This document shows, one piece after another, positions 1 through 9,803 of a stretch of 64,000 nt of DNA. Position numbers and translations under genes: made by a program. The notes beneath the pieces were generated by a model, which did not search any database, was not told the origin of the DNA, and saw only the letters and a program-made list of their open reading frames with translations. Source of the stretch: Trabulsiella odontotermitis (GTDB lineage Bacteria; Pseudomonadota; Gammaproteobacteria; Enterobacterales; Enterobacteriaceae); contig NZ_LIFX01000012.1 of NCBI RefSeq assembly GCF_001297775.1, forward strand, positions 185,901 through 249,900, given 5' to 3'. Position 1 is the stretch's first letter, and every line of letters starts with the position of its first letter.

Positions 1-45
1 CCTTGAGACATCCGCGTTCTGGTGGTATCGTTTAGCGCTTTTTGA

Positions 46-723
<678 letters not shown>

Positions 724-732
724 TCTGCCCGA

Positions 733-772
733 TTGCCGGACGGCGATACGCATGTCGTCGCCCTCCGGCAAA
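733..772. repeat. REP palindrome between adk and hemH
   Basis: Imperfect inverted repeat beginning TTGCCGGACGGCG and ending CGCCCTCCGGCAA, the form of an enterobacterial repetitive extragenic palindrome. It sits just after the adk stop and can fold into a stem that stabilises or separates the upstream transcript. Confidence 0.75.
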
Positions 773-854
773 ACAACACCTTTCACACCAATTGGTTCTT
801 CTTACGCCCTTTTCAGCTACAATTATCAGCCAGTTCAACGATTAAGAGGCGGTA

Positions 855-1817
855 ATGCGTCAGACGAAAACCGGCATTCTGATAGCCAACCTCGGCACGC
901 CCGATGCACCAACCCCGCAGGCGGTGAAACGCTATTTGCGACAATTTTTGAGCGACACACGGGTCGTCGACACTTCTCGTCTGCTGTGGTGGCCGCTGCT
1001 GCGCGGCGTTATTTTGCCGCTGCGTGCGCCCCGGGTCGCGAAGCTTTACCAGTCTATCTGGATGGAAGGCGGCTCCCCGCTGATGGTCTACAGTCGCGAG
1101 CAACAGCAGGCGCTGGCCGCACGTTTACCGGACACGCCGGTGGTGCTGGGCATGAGCTACGGGTCGCCATCGCTGGAAAGCGCGGTTGAGGAGCTGCTGG
1201 CGCAGGGCGTAGAGCATATCGTCGTGCTGCCGCTCTATCCGCAATATTCCTGCTCCACCGTGGCCGCCGTCTGGAACGAACTGGCGCGGATCTTCGCGAC
1301 AAAACGCCGTATTCCCGGCATCTCGTTTATCCGCGATTACGCTGACGACCATGATTACATTACCGCGCTGGCTAACAGCGCCCGCGCGTCGTTTGCTGTT
1401 CATGGCGAACCTGATCTCCTGCTGCTCTCTTATCATGGCATTCCGCAGCGCTATGCAGACGAAGGCGACGATTACCCGCAGCGTTGTCGTGATACCACGC
1501 GTGAGCTGGTTTCTGCGCTGGGGATTTCGCACGATAACGTCATGATGACCTTCCAGTCTCGTTTCGGCCGCGAGCCGTGGCTGACGCCTTATACCGACGA
1601 AACCCTGAAAATGCTGGCTGAAAAAGGCGTGAAGCATGTACAGGTGATGTGCCCGGGGTTCGCGGCGGACTGCCTGGAAACGCTGGAAGAGATCGCGGTA
1701 CAGAACCGGGAACTGTTCCTTGAGGCTGGTGGCGAAAAATATGAATATATTCCGGCGCTAAATGCCATGCCGGAACATATTGAGATGATGGTTAACCTGA
1801 CGCAGCCTTACCGGTGA
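855..1817 (+). CDS. hemH: Ferrochelatase
   Basis: Inserts Fe2+ into protoporphyrin IX, the last step of protohaem synthesis, at the inner face of the cytoplasmic membrane. The 320-residue protein starts [20 protein letters not shown]; the NLGTPD motif is typical of the family. It also contains the [12 protein letters not shown] segment with the metal-handling His (near residue 194) and the [16 protein letters not shown] block near residue 270. AGAGGCGGT precedes the ATG. The gene lies 131 bp after adk, as in E. coli and Salmonella. Confidence 0.98.
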   Translation: MRQTKTGILIANLGTPDAPTPQAVKRYLRQFLSDTRVVDTSRLLWWPLLRGVILPLRAPRVAKLYQSIWMEGGSPLMVYSREQQQALAARLPDTPVVLGMSYGSPSLESAVEELLAQGVEHIVVLPLYPQYSCSTVAAVWNELARIFATKRRIPGISFIRDYADDHDYITALANSARASFAVHGEPDLLLLSYHGIPQRYADEGDDYPQRCRDTTRELVSALGISHDNVMMTFQSRFGREPWLTPYTDETLKMLAEKGVKHVQVMCPGFAADCLETLEEIAVQNRELFLEAGGEKYEYIPALNAMPEHIEMMVNLTQPYR

Positions 1818-1924
1818 ATCAGCAGGCCAGTCGCTGAACAAAAGAGTGGGCGCCTTCGCAAATCGCTGCCGAAAGCAGAATGTGGTACTCTTTACCGCTC
1901 TTTTGACCATCCGTAAGCACAACC

Positions 1925-3229
1925 ATGAAATTTCCCGGTAAACGTAAATCCAAACACTATTTCCCCGTCAATGCCCGCGATCCGCTACTGAAACAAATCC
2001 AGCCGGAAAGCGAAACCAGCACGTCCTGGGTGGTCGGCATCGACCAGACGCTGGTGGATATTGAAGCGAAAGTGGATGACACGTTTATCGAACGGTATGG
2101 CCTCAGCGCGGGTCATTCGCTGGTCATTGACGATGACGTTGCCGACGCGCTGTACAACGAACTGGTTCGCGAAAATCTGATTACTCATCAGTTTGCCGGT
2201 GGCACGATTGGCAACACCATGCACAACTACTCGGTGCTGGCGGACGACCGTTCCGTCCTGTTGGGGGTGATGTGCAGCAACATCGACATTGGCGGTTATG
2301 CCTACCGTTATCTGTGCAACACCTCCAGCCGCACCGATCTCAACCATTTGCAGGGCGTGGACGGGCCGATTGGCCGCTGCTTCACGCTGATAAGCGACAC
2401 CGGCGAACGGACGTTTGCCATCAGTCCCGGGCATATGAACCAGTTGCGCCCGGAGAGCATTCCTGAAGCGGTGATTGCCGGGGCGTCCGCGCTGGTGCTG
2501 ACCTCCTACCTGGTGCGTTGTAAACCGGGCGAGCCAATGCCCGATGCCACCATGAAAGCCATCCGTTACGCCAAAAAGCACAACGTGCCGGTGGTGCTGA
2601 CGCTCGGTACAAAATACGTGATTGCCGACAACCCGGCCTGGTGGCAGACATTCCTCAAAGAAAACGTCTCGATTCTGGCGATGAACGAGGAAGAAGGGGA
2701 AGCGCTGACCGGTATCGCTGATCCACTACTGGCATCGGATAAGGCGCTGGAGTGGGTGGATCTCGTGCTGTGTACCGCTGGCCCGATTGGTTTGTATATG
2801 GCGGGGTATACCGAGGAAGCCGCGAAGCGCAAAACGCAGCATCCGCTGCTGCCGGGAGCGATTGCTGAATTTAACCAGTATGAATTCAGCCGGGCAATGC
2901 GTTTCCAGGACTGCCAGCACCCGCTGCGCATCTACTCGCACATCGCGCCGTACATGGGCGGGCCAGAGAAAATCATGAACACCAACGGTGCAGGCGATGG
3001 CGCGCTGGCGGCCTTACTGCATGACATCACCGCCAACAACTACCACCGCAACAACGTGCCGAACTCCAGTAAGCACCAGTTTACCTGGCTGACGTACTCG
3101 TCGCTGGCGCAGGTGTGTAAATATGCCAACCGCGTGAGTTATCAGGTGCTGAATCAGCATTCACCACGGCTGACGCGCGGGCTTCCGGAACGTGAGGACA
3201 GCCTCGAAGAGGCTTACTGGGATCGTTAA
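1925..3229 (+). CDS. gsk: Inosine/guanosine kinase
   Basis: Phosphorylates guanosine and inosine to GMP and IMP in purine salvage. The 434-residue protein is a PfkB/ribokinase-family enzyme: the C-terminal signature with catalytic Asp appears as NTNGAGDGALAALLHD (about residues 355-370), and the substrate-side GGTIGNTMHNYS motif lies near residue 92. Position after hemH and the full length agree with E. coli Gsk. Its 3' end overlaps the convergent ybaL by four bases. Confidence 0.97.
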   Translation: MKFPGKRKSKHYFPVNARDPLLKQIQPESETSTSWVVGIDQTLVDIEAKVDDTFIERYGLSAGHSLVIDDDVADALYNELVRENLITHQFAGGTIGNTMHNYSVLADDRSVLLGVMCSNIDIGGYAYRYLCNTSSRTDLNHLQGVDGPIGRCFTLISDTGERTFAISPGHMNQLRPESIPEAVIAGASALVLTSYLVRCKPGEPMPDATMKAIRYAKKHNVPVVLTLGTKYVIADNPAWWQTFLKENVSILAMNEEEGEALTGIADPLLASDKALEWVDLVLCTAGPIGLYMAGYTEEAAKRKTQHPLLPGAIAEFNQYEFSRAMRFQDCQHPLRIYSHIAPYMGGPEKIMNTNGAGDGALAALLHDITANNYHRNNVPNSSKHQFTWLTYSSLAQVCKYANRVSYQVLNQHSPRLTRGLPEREDSLEEAYWDR

Positions 3230-4902
3230 CCGGTCACCACTTCCCCTGCGGGCGGCGTTTCAATCAGCGCCAGCATCGTGTTGGCGATTTCGCGTTCGCC
3301 CATCACCACCTTGCTGGCGCCGCGCTCGGTAATGTAATCCACTTCATCATCGTAATGCGCCCGGGCGATGATCTCGATATTCGGGCATTTCTCGCGCGCT
3401 GAGGCGACAATCTCACCGGCTTCGTAGCCGTTAGGAATGGTCAGCAGCAGCCAGCGGGCGCAGTCAAGATGCGCCAGATTCATGATCTCTTCGTTGGCGG
3501 CATTACCCAGCACGGCTCTGATGCCGCGTTCGCGCAATTCGTCCACACGGGTGCGCGAGGTTTCAATCACCACCAGCGGGATCCCCTGAGCCATCAGTTT
3601 TTCGCCCAGCAGGCTGCCGACGCGGCCAAACCCGACCAGCAATGCGTGGTTGCAGATATCCACCGGGATCTGCTTCTCTTCCTCGATAGCTTCTTCCAGC
3701 GTCTGTTCTTCCAGCGTCTCGGTATTCGCGAGGTATTTTTCGAGCAGCGCGAACAGCACCGGGTTGAGCATGATGGAGAGAATAGCGCCCGCCAGCACCA
3801 GATTTTGCCCTGCCTGCGGCAGCAGGTTCAGCGCCATGCCCAGTCCGGCGAGGATAAACGCAAATTCACCAATCTGCGCGAGGCTTGCCGCGATGGTCAG
3901 CGCCGTGCGCGGCGAGTGGCCGAACAGGCGCACAAGAATAAAGGCCGCCGCCGATTTACCGAAAATGATAATGGCCAGCGTGCCGAGCACCGCCAGTGGC
4001 TGATTGATAAGCACCAGCGGGTCAAACAGCATGCCGACGGAGACAAAGAACAGCACGGCAAACGCATCACGCAGCGGCAGCGTGTCGTGGGCGGCGCGGT
4101 GACTGAGTTCTGATTCGTTGAGCACCATCCCGGCGAAGAAGGCGCCGAGGGCGAAGGAGACGTCAAACAACTCGACCGCACCGAAAGCGATGCCCAGCGC
4201 CAGTGCCAGCACCGAGAGCGTGAAGAGTTCGCGGGAGCCGGTAGCCGCGCTGCGGGACATGATCCACGGCACCAGACGACGGCCAACCAGCATCATGATG
4301 GCGATAAAGGCGACGACTTTACCGATGGTCAGCCCCATATCGAGTGCCAGTGTGGCGAAACCGACGTTGCCTTTCTCTACCATGCCAGCCACCGCCGGTA
4401 ACAGCACCAGTGTCAGCACCATCACCAGATCTTCAACAATCAGCCAGCCGATGGCGATTTGCCCGCGCTGGCTGTCAATTAACTGCCGTTCTTCCAGCGC
4501 CCGCAGCAGCACCACGGTACTGGCGGTGGAAAGACACAACCCGAAGACGATGCCGGTCATGACTGACCAGCCCAGGACGGCGGAGAGGGCCATACCCAGC
4601 AGCGTGGCGACCGCTATCTGCGCTATCGCACCGGGAATGGCGATCGACTTTACCGCCATTAAATCCTTCAGAGAGAAGTGCAGGCCCACGCCAAACATCA
4701 GCAGGATCACGCCCAGTTCAGCCAGTTCCGGGGCCAGTTTGGTATCCGCAACAAAACCCGGCGTAAAAGGGCCAGCCAGTACGCCCGCTAACAGATATCC
4801 CACCAGAGGAGAAATACGCAGCCTGTTGGCAATCATGCCAAGGATAAAAGCGAGCACAAGGCCGCCAACAATGGTGGTGATAAGCGGGGTGGCGTGATGC
4901 AT
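3226..4902 (-). CDS. ybaL: Putative cation/proton antiporter YbaL (KefB family)
   Basis: Inner-membrane CPA2-family monovalent cation:proton antiporter. About 12 hydrophobic segments fill residues 5-390, followed by a cytosolic RCK/TrkA-N domain beginning around HALLVGFGRVGSLLG and ending GEREIANTMLALIETP. I chose the ATG at 4902 (MHHATPLITT, 558 residues) because AAGGAG lies six bases upstream and the length equals E. coli YbaL; an upstream in-frame extension of 16 codons exists but lacks such a site. The substrate is not settled for this family member. Confidence 0.95.
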   Translation of the reverse strand: MHHATPLITTIVGGLVLAFILGMIANRLRISPLVGYLLAGVLAGPFTPGFVADTKLAPELAELGVILLMFGVGLHFSLKDLMAVKSIAIPGAIAQIAVATLLGMALSAVLGWSVMTGIVFGLCLSTASTVVLLRALEERQLIDSQRGQIAIGWLIVEDLVMVLTLVLLPAVAGMVEKGNVGFATLALDMGLTIGKVVAFIAIMMLVGRRLVPWIMSRSAATGSRELFTLSVLALALGIAFGAVELFDVSFALGAFFAGMVLNESELSHRAAHDTLPLRDAFAVLFFVSVGMLFDPLVLINQPLAVLGTLAIIIFGKSAAAFILVRLFGHSPRTALTIAASLAQIGEFAFILAGLGMALNLLPQAGQNLVLAGAILSIMLNPVLFALLEKYLANTETLEEQTLEEAIEEEKQIPVDICNHALLVGFGRVGSLLGEKLMAQGIPLVVIETSRTRVDELRERGIRAVLGNAANEEIMNLAHLDCARWLLLTIPNGYEAGEIVASAREKCPNIEIIARAHYDDEVDYITERGASKVVMGEREIANTMLALIETPPAGEVVTG

Positions 4903-5103
4903 TCCGTCTCCTTTCGTCAGTGCGTGATCCATTTTTGGCATAAAAACCAAAAAACCTGGTAATAGTTTATGACAATTTTAATCATTACGTTTATGAATAA
5001 TTGTTGAATTTTGAAGAAAATCGGCGTCAGGCGCAGAAAAAGCACGGATTGGAAAAGGAGGAGGAGCTTCAGGGAGAAGTGACTGATGAACAAAGGAAAT
5101 CAG

Positions 5104-5130
5104 GGTAGCCAAAGTTTGAGTTTGGCTACC
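5104..5130 (-). terminator. Hairpin downstream of fsr
   Basis: A perfect 10-bp stem, GGTAGCCAAA paired with TTTGGCTACC around a 7-nt loop, six bases beyond the fsr stop. The following run is not a strong U tract, so it may act as a weak terminator or an mRNA-stabilising 3' hairpin. Confidence 0.5.
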
Positions 5131-5136
5131 TGAAAA

Positions 5137-6339
5137 TCAGTGTTTCTGGCGGTTGTCAGGTAAGAATATGGTCAACATGCCAAGAAGTGGCAGGAAAGCA
5201 CAGATTTTATAAACCAGCTCGATACTGGTGTGGTCGGCAACCAGCCCTAACACCGCCGCGCCAAGGCCGCCCATGCCAAACGCGAAACCGAAGAACAACC
5301 CGGAAACCATACCGATTCTCCCCGGAAGCAGCTCCTGCGCGTAGACCAGAATGGCAGAAAAGGCGGAGGCGAGGATAAACCCAATGATCACCGTCAGAAT
5401 ACCCGTCCACTCAAGACTTGCGTAGGGTAAAACGAGGGTAAATGGTGCAACGCCGAGGATAGAGCCCCAAATCACATATTTACGCCCGATTTTATCGCCC
5501 ACAGGCCCGCCAATCACCGTACCCGCCGCCACGGCAAACAGGAATGCAAACAGGTGAAACTGCGCATTTTGTACGGATAAACCGAACTTATGCATCAAAT
5601 AAAAGGTGTAGTAGCTGCTGATACTCGCCATATAGAAGTATTTAGAGAAAATCAGCATCAACAGGACGCAAACCGCCAGAATCACCTTATTGCGCGGCAG
5701 CGGATTCATCACCGGTGCCTTGGGTTTGCCTTTATTAATCCGGTGCTGTGCGGCATACCAGCGGCTGATTTGTGCCAGTACGACGATTGCCAGCAGTGCT
5801 GCCAGCACGAACCAGGCGACATTGCCTTTGCCATACGGCGCGATAATCACCGCAGCCAGCAACGGCCCCATCGAGCTGCCAAAGTTGCCGCCCACCTGAA
5901 ACAGCGATTGCGCCAGACCGTGGCGGCCACCGGAGGCCATGCGCGCCACGCGTGAGGATTCAGGGTGGAACACCGACGACCCGGTTCCGACAAGCGCCGC
6001 GGCGAGCACGACGGTACCAAAGCTGCCAGCCAGCGCCAGCAGCACCAGACCGCTTAGCGTAAAACACATGCCTATCGGCAGCGACCACGGCATCGGGTGT
6101 TTATCGGTCAGATAACCCACCACCGGCTGCAGCAGCGATGACGTAAGCTGGAAGGTGAGGGTGATCATGCCGATCTGCACAAACGTCAGCGAGAACTCTG
6201 ACTGCAGCAGCGGGTAAATTGCCAGGATCAACGACTGGATCATGTCGTTCAGCAGGTGAGAGAGACTGATCGCTCCCAGAATTCCAAATGAAGTCCGCGC
6301 TTTATTCGGCAGCGCAGAGGAGGTTTCACTGATTGCCAT
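5137..6339 (-). CDS. fsr: Fosmidomycin efflux MFS transporter
   Basis: Major facilitator with about 12 transmembrane segments in the inner membrane; E. coli Fsr exports fosmidomycin. It contains the MFS signature after TM2 (GYLTDKHPMPW) and the repeated cytoplasmic loop GDKIGRKYV in the second half. The start is slightly uncertain: ATG at 6339 gives MAISETSS and 400 residues, while an in-frame GTG at 6348 would add three codons; neither has a strong ribosome-binding site. It is divergent from ushA, as in E. coli. Confidence 0.95.
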   Translation of the reverse strand: MAISETSSALPNKARTSFGILGAISLSHLLNDMIQSLILAIYPLLQSEFSLTFVQIGMITLTFQLTSSLLQPVVGYLTDKHPMPWSLPIGMCFTLSGLVLLALAGSFGTVVLAAALVGTGSSVFHPESSRVARMASGGRHGLAQSLFQVGGNFGSSMGPLLAAVIIAPYGKGNVAWFVLAALLAIVVLAQISRWYAAQHRINKGKPKAPVMNPLPRNKVILAVCVLLMLIFSKYFYMASISSYYTFYLMHKFGLSVQNAQFHLFAFLFAVAAGTVIGGPVGDKIGRKYVIWGSILGVAPFTLVLPYASLEWTGILTVIIGFILASAFSAILVYAQELLPGRIGMVSGLFFGFAFGMGGLGAAVLGLVADHTSIELVYKICAFLPLLGMLTIFLPDNRQKH

Positions 6340-6504
6340 AGATTTCACTTAATTCAGAGTGTGCGATGTTTAGGGGATGTAATAATTATCAGACTAAGAT
6401 AACTGTGTCAGGCGTTTGAAGGAAGTCTCAATTCTGAAAACAGTGTTGTTTAATGCCGTCAGCCACGGTAATTTTTGCTAAGTCATCGAGTCAGGGAGAG
6501 AAAC

Positions 6505-8157
6505 ATGAAATTGAATAAACGGGGTGTGGCGCTGGCATTCGTCGCGGCATGGTCTCTGGCAGGGTTACCCGCGCAGGCGTACGAACAGGATAAAACCTAC
6601 AATATCACCATCTTGCATACCAACGATCACCACGGTCATTTCTGGCGTAACGATGACGGCGAATACGGGCTGGCGGCGCAGAAAACGCTGGTGGATGGCA
6701 TTCGCAAAGAGGTGGCGGCGGCGGGCGGCAGCGTACTGGTGCTCTCGGGCGGCGACATCAACACCGGCGTGCCGGAATCTGATTTGCAGGATGCGGAACC
6801 GGATTTTCGCGGCATGAATCTGATTGGTTACGACGCGATGGCCGTTGGTAACCATGAGTTTGATAATCCGCTGACGGTGCTGCGCCAGCAGGAGAAGTGG
6901 TCGAAATTTCCATTCCTGTCCGCCAATATTTATCAGAAAAGTACCGGCGAGCGGCTGTTTAAACCCTGGGCATTGTTTAAGCGTCAGGGGCTGAATATCG
7001 CGGTAATCGGCCTGACCACCGATGACACGGCAAAAATCGGCAATCCCGAGTTTTTCACGGATATTGAATTTCGCAAGCCTGCCGAAGAAGCAAAGCTGGT
7101 GATTCAGGAGCTTCAGCAGACGGTGAAGCCGGACATCATGATCGCGACCACCCACATGGGCCATTACGATAACGGTAACCACGGCTCGAACGCGCCGGGC
7201 GACGTTGAACTGGCGCGCAGTCTGACAGCCGGTTCACTGGCGATGATTGTGGGCGGGCACTCGCAGGATCCGGTATGCATGGCCTCGGAAAACAAAAAAC
7301 AGGTGGATTACGTACCGGGAACCCCTTGTGCGCCGGACAAACAAAACGGCATCTGGATTGTTCAGGCCCACGAATGGGGTAAATACGTCGGTCGCGCGGA
7401 TTTTGAATTTCGCAACGGGGAGATGAAGCTGGTGCATTATCAGCTCATCCCGGTCAACCTGAAGAAGAAAATCACTTACGACAACGGTGAGAGCGAGCGT
7501 GTGTTGTATACGCCGCAGATCCCGGAGAACCCGCAGATGTTATCGCTGTTGTCGCCGTTTCAGAATAAAGGCAAAGCGCAGTTAGGTGTCAAGATTGGTA
7601 GCGTCAACGGTCATCTTGAAGGTGATCGCAGTAAGGTGCGCTTCGTGCAGACGAATCTGGGGCACCTGATCCTGGCCGCGCAAATGGCACGTACCAACGC
7701 GGATTTTGCCGTCATGAGTGGCGGCGGTATCCGCGATTCCATTGAGGCGGGGGATATCACCTATAAAGACGTGCTGAAAGTGCAGCCGTTTGGCAACCTG
7801 CTGGTCTATGCCGATATGAGCGGGCAGGAGGTGACGGACTACCTGACGGCGGTTGCGCAGATGAAGCCGGATTCAGGCGCTTACCCGCAGTTTGCCAGTG
7901 TCAGTTTTGTGGCGAAAGCGGGCAAACTCACTGATCTGAAAATCAACGGCGAACCGGTTGATCCCAATAAAAAATACCGGATGGCGACGCTGAGCTTTAA
8001 CGCCACAGGTGGTGATGGCTACCCGAAAATTGACGGAAAACCGGGCTATGTTAACACCGGCTTTATTGATGCTGAGGTGCTGAAACAATACATCCAGCAG
8101 AATTCTCCGCTGGATGTGAATGCTTACGAGCCAAAAGGCGAGGTGAGCTGGCAATAA
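6505..8157 (+). CDS. ushA: UDP-sugar hydrolase / 5'-nucleotidase, periplasmic
   Basis: Periplasmic metallophosphoesterase that degrades UDP-sugars and 5'-nucleotides so that nucleosides can be taken up. A signal peptide (MKLNKRGVAL to a cleavage after AQA, about residue 25) is followed by the metallophosphatase motifs HTNDHHGHF, GGDINTG and GNHEFDNP, then the C-terminal 5'-nucleotidase domain with GGGIRDSIEAG and NATGGDGYP. I used ATG 6505 (550 residues, E. coli length) with GGGAGAG upstream, not the in-frame ATG ten codons earlier. Confidence 0.98.
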   Translation: MKLNKRGVALAFVAAWSLAGLPAQAYEQDKTYNITILHTNDHHGHFWRNDDGEYGLAAQKTLVDGIRKEVAAAGGSVLVLSGGDINTGVPESDLQDAEPDFRGMNLIGYDAMAVGNHEFDNPLTVLRQQEKWSKFPFLSANIYQKSTGERLFKPWALFKRQGLNIAVIGLTTDDTAKIGNPEFFTDIEFRKPAEEAKLVIQELQQTVKPDIMIATTHMGHYDNGNHGSNAPGDVELARSLTAGSLAMIVGGHSQDPVCMASENKKQVDYVPGTPCAPDKQNGIWIVQAHEWGKYVGRADFEFRNGEMKLVHYQLIPVNLKKKITYDNGESERVLYTPQIPENPQMLSLLSPFQNKGKAQLGVKIGSVNGHLEGDRSKVRFVQTNLGHLILAAQMARTNADFAVMSGGGIRDSIEAGDITYKDVLKVQPFGNLLVYADMSGQEVTDYLTAVAQMKPDSGAYPQFASVSFVAKAGKLTDLKINGEPVDPNKKYRMATLSFNATGGDGYPKIDGKPGYVNTGFIDAEVLKQYIQQNSPLDVNAYEPKGEVSWQ

Positions 8158-8167
8158 CCATGAACAG

Positions 8168-8235
8168 TGCCGGGTGGCGGCTACGCCTTACCCGGCCTAC
8201 GTTTGTAGGCCCGGTAAGCGCAGCGCCACCGGGCA
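8168..8235. repeat. REP/BIME-type palindrome between ushA and ybaK
   Basis: Inverted arms TGCCGGGTGGCG...TACGCC and the reverse CGCCACCGGGCA flank an inner palindrome CCCGGCCTAC/GTAGGCCCGG. This is the standard enterobacterial REP arrangement at a convergent gene end. Confidence 0.85.
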
Positions 8236-8240
8236 AGGCT

Positions 8241-8720
8241 TTACTCGCGACGGGCGATGTCGGCAAATTGTGCGCTCAGCATTTTTGCCAGATCGCTCGC
8301 CGCCAGTTCAATGTCCAGGCCGCGCTTTCCGCCGGAAACATAAATGGTCTCAAACGTCTGCGACGGCGCATCGATCAGCGTCGGCAGGCGTTTTTTCTGC
8401 CCCAGCGGGCTGATGCCACCCACCAGATAACCCGTGGTGCGCTGCGCCACCAGCGGATCGGCCATATCCACTTTTTTCGCGCCAAGGGCTTTCGCCACTT
8501 TCTTTAAATCGAGCTGCGTGGCAACCGGCGTGACCGCCACCGCCAGATGCTTCATATCGCCATTTACTGCAACCAGTAGCGTCTTATAAACCCTGTCTGG
8601 ATCCAGACCAAGCTTGCGTACCACTTCGTCGCCAAAGTTCGTTTCGTTCGGATCATGGTCGTATGTGTGTATCTGGAAAGGAATCTTGTTTTTTTCGAGT
8701 AACTTAACCGCGGGAGTCAT
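8241..8720 (-). CDS. ybaK: Cys-tRNA(Pro)/Cys-tRNA(Cys) deacylase
   Basis: Trans-editing enzyme that clears Cys mischarged on tRNA-Pro. The protein has 159 residues and is a single YbaK/ProRS-INS-type domain. It contains the VYKTLLV stretch with the conserved lysine near residue 46, [14 protein letters not shown] and the Gly-rich [12 protein letters not shown] near the C terminus. It is convergent with ushA and divergent from chiX. Length and sequence agree with E. coli YbaK. Confidence 0.96.
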   Translation of the reverse strand: MTPAVKLLEKNKIPFQIHTYDHDPNETNFGDEVVRKLGLDPDRVYKTLLVAVNGDMKHLAVAVTPVATQLDLKKVAKALGAKKVDMADPLVAQRTTGYLVGGISPLGQKKRLPTLIDAPSQTFETIYVSGGKRGLDIELAASDLAKMLSAQFADIARRE

Positions 8721-8805
8721 AACAGTCCTTCTTTAACAATAACGTTACCGGTAAAGATTACGCCTGACGGTTGTCTAAAAAATAGCATTATCTTGCTCAA
8801 TAGTG

Positions 8806-8835
8806 TTGGCAGTGATGATGAGTTTGAGCGACAAT
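8806..8835 (+). promoter_or_regulatory. Predicted sigma-70 promoter of chiX
   Basis: A -35-like TTGGCA (8806-8811) and -10-like GACAAT (8830-8835) are separated by 18 bp and would start transcription near 8841, exactly where the conserved ChiX RNA begins. Inferred from motif spacing only. Confidence 0.65.
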
Positions 8836-8840
8836 CGAAA

Positions 8841-8921
8841 GATCCGGGGTGCAAATCCCGGGATAATAATAATGATGAAATTCCTCTTTGACGGGCCAAT
8901 AGAAATATTGGCCACTTTTTT
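8841..8921 (+). ncRNA. chiX: ChiX (MicM/SroB) Hfq-dependent small RNA
   Basis: A small RNA in the ybaK-ybaP intergenic region, the same place as E. coli ChiX, which represses chitoporin chiP until chitobiose operon mRNA traps it. The targeting segment GAAATTCCTCTTTGACGGG (8878-8896) matches the E. coli RNA as I remember it, as does the A/T-rich TAATAATAATGATG linker. The 5' hairpin has different bases (CCGGG...CCCGG) from the E. coli CCGTC...GACGG stem, yet still pairs. The terminator stem GGCCAATA-GAAA-TATTGGCC is followed by a T tract at 8916-8921. The terminator touches the 3' end of ybaP on the other strand. Confidence 0.93.
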
Positions 8922-9714
8922 ATTTCAACAGCGTCGGCAGGTTCCCCTCTCCATACAAATGCAGCGCGCCAACGGCCACCACATAACGCCCGGCGGGAAG
9001 CGCCAGCAGCGCATCGCGCCACGCGAGATTGCGCTGATGCATCAGGATATCGTAAAGCGATTCACTAAAGGTGTTCGGTAATTCGACTGCTCCCTGCGTG
9101 GGCGCCTGCTCCAGCCACCAGCCGATCATCACCTGCAACAGCCGCGCATTGGTGTGCCAGTGGGTCAGCGTATCTTCAAGCAGCATCAGGCCGTTATCCG
9201 GCAACTGATTCAGTAACGCCATCTGGGCATTTGCCCCTTCGAGCTCGATGATCGGCATATCATGCGCTCTGGCGTCCCGCAGCAGTTGATAGTCAATGCC
9301 GTAATCCGGGCGTAACCCCAGTTTTTGCGCCTGGGTCGCTTGCAACACCATGGCGATTTGCCATAACGGCTGATTATCAAACAGCGCAACGGAAAGCCCC
9401 ATCTCTTCGGCCAGCGTGGTTAACTGCTCGCGTTGCGTGGTGCTGAGGCGTTCTTCAAGCGGCGGGCAGGTGGGGAGATCACTGAACGGGGTTTCCTGCC
9501 CTGAAATGTCCGCTTCGACGATCAGCGCATCCGCCTGGCGCATTTTCTTCAGCAGCCGGGGAGGGAGCGGCGACATGTCACGCGTGCCCATATGAATGCT
9601 GCCGACGAGGTGGAAATGGCGATCGCCGGAAAGTGAAAGGTCGATGGCGGGCCATGAATACGCCGTTCCCTTCAGATGGTTCCACAGCGTTTTTAGTTGA
9701 GTTAACAGGCCCAT
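8920..9714 (-). CDS. ybaP: TraB/GumN-family protein YbaP
   Basis: Protein of 264 residues of the TraB/GumN family (erythromycin-esterase-like/ChaN-related fold); function is not established. It contains the family motifs GSIHMGTRDMSPLP near residue 35 with the conserved Gly-x-x-His, and the C-terminal VVAVGALHLYGEGNLP with the second conserved histidine. The ATG at 9714 is preferred over the GTG two codons upstream because it reproduces the E. coli length. There is no obvious partner; copA lies upstream on the same strand behind a hairpin. Confidence 0.93.
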   Translation of the reverse strand: MGLLTQLKTLWNHLKGTAYSWPAIDLSLSGDRHFHLVGSIHMGTRDMSPLPPRLLKKMRQADALIVEADISGQETPFSDLPTCPPLEERLSTTQREQLTTLAEEMGLSVALFDNQPLWQIAMVLQATQAQKLGLRPDYGIDYQLLRDARAHDMPIIELEGANAQMALLNQLPDNGLMLLEDTLTHWHTNARLLQVMIGWWLEQAPTQGAVELPNTFSESLYDILMHQRNLAWRDALLALPAGRYVVAVGALHLYGEGNLPTLLK

Positions 9715-9772
9715 ACGCACTCCGTGGTTGAGGCGACCATGCTAACGCGTTGCAAAGGCGGGTGCAAACGGA

Positions 9773-9797
9773 ACCCTCCCCCGGAACGGGAGAGGGT
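9773..9797 (-). terminator. Hairpin between copA and ybaP
   Basis: Arms ACCCTC-C-CCCG and CGGG-A-GAGGGT around a GAA loop lie six bases past the copA stop. No U tract follows in the copA direction, so it is a candidate terminator or processing hairpin. Confidence 0.45.
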
Positions 9798-9803
9798 GTC
9801 AGG

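Noticed and set aside
4118..4897. 259-codon open frame opposite ybaL
   Set aside because: Shadow of the antiporter gene, rich in Ser/Thr/Pro with no recognisable domain.
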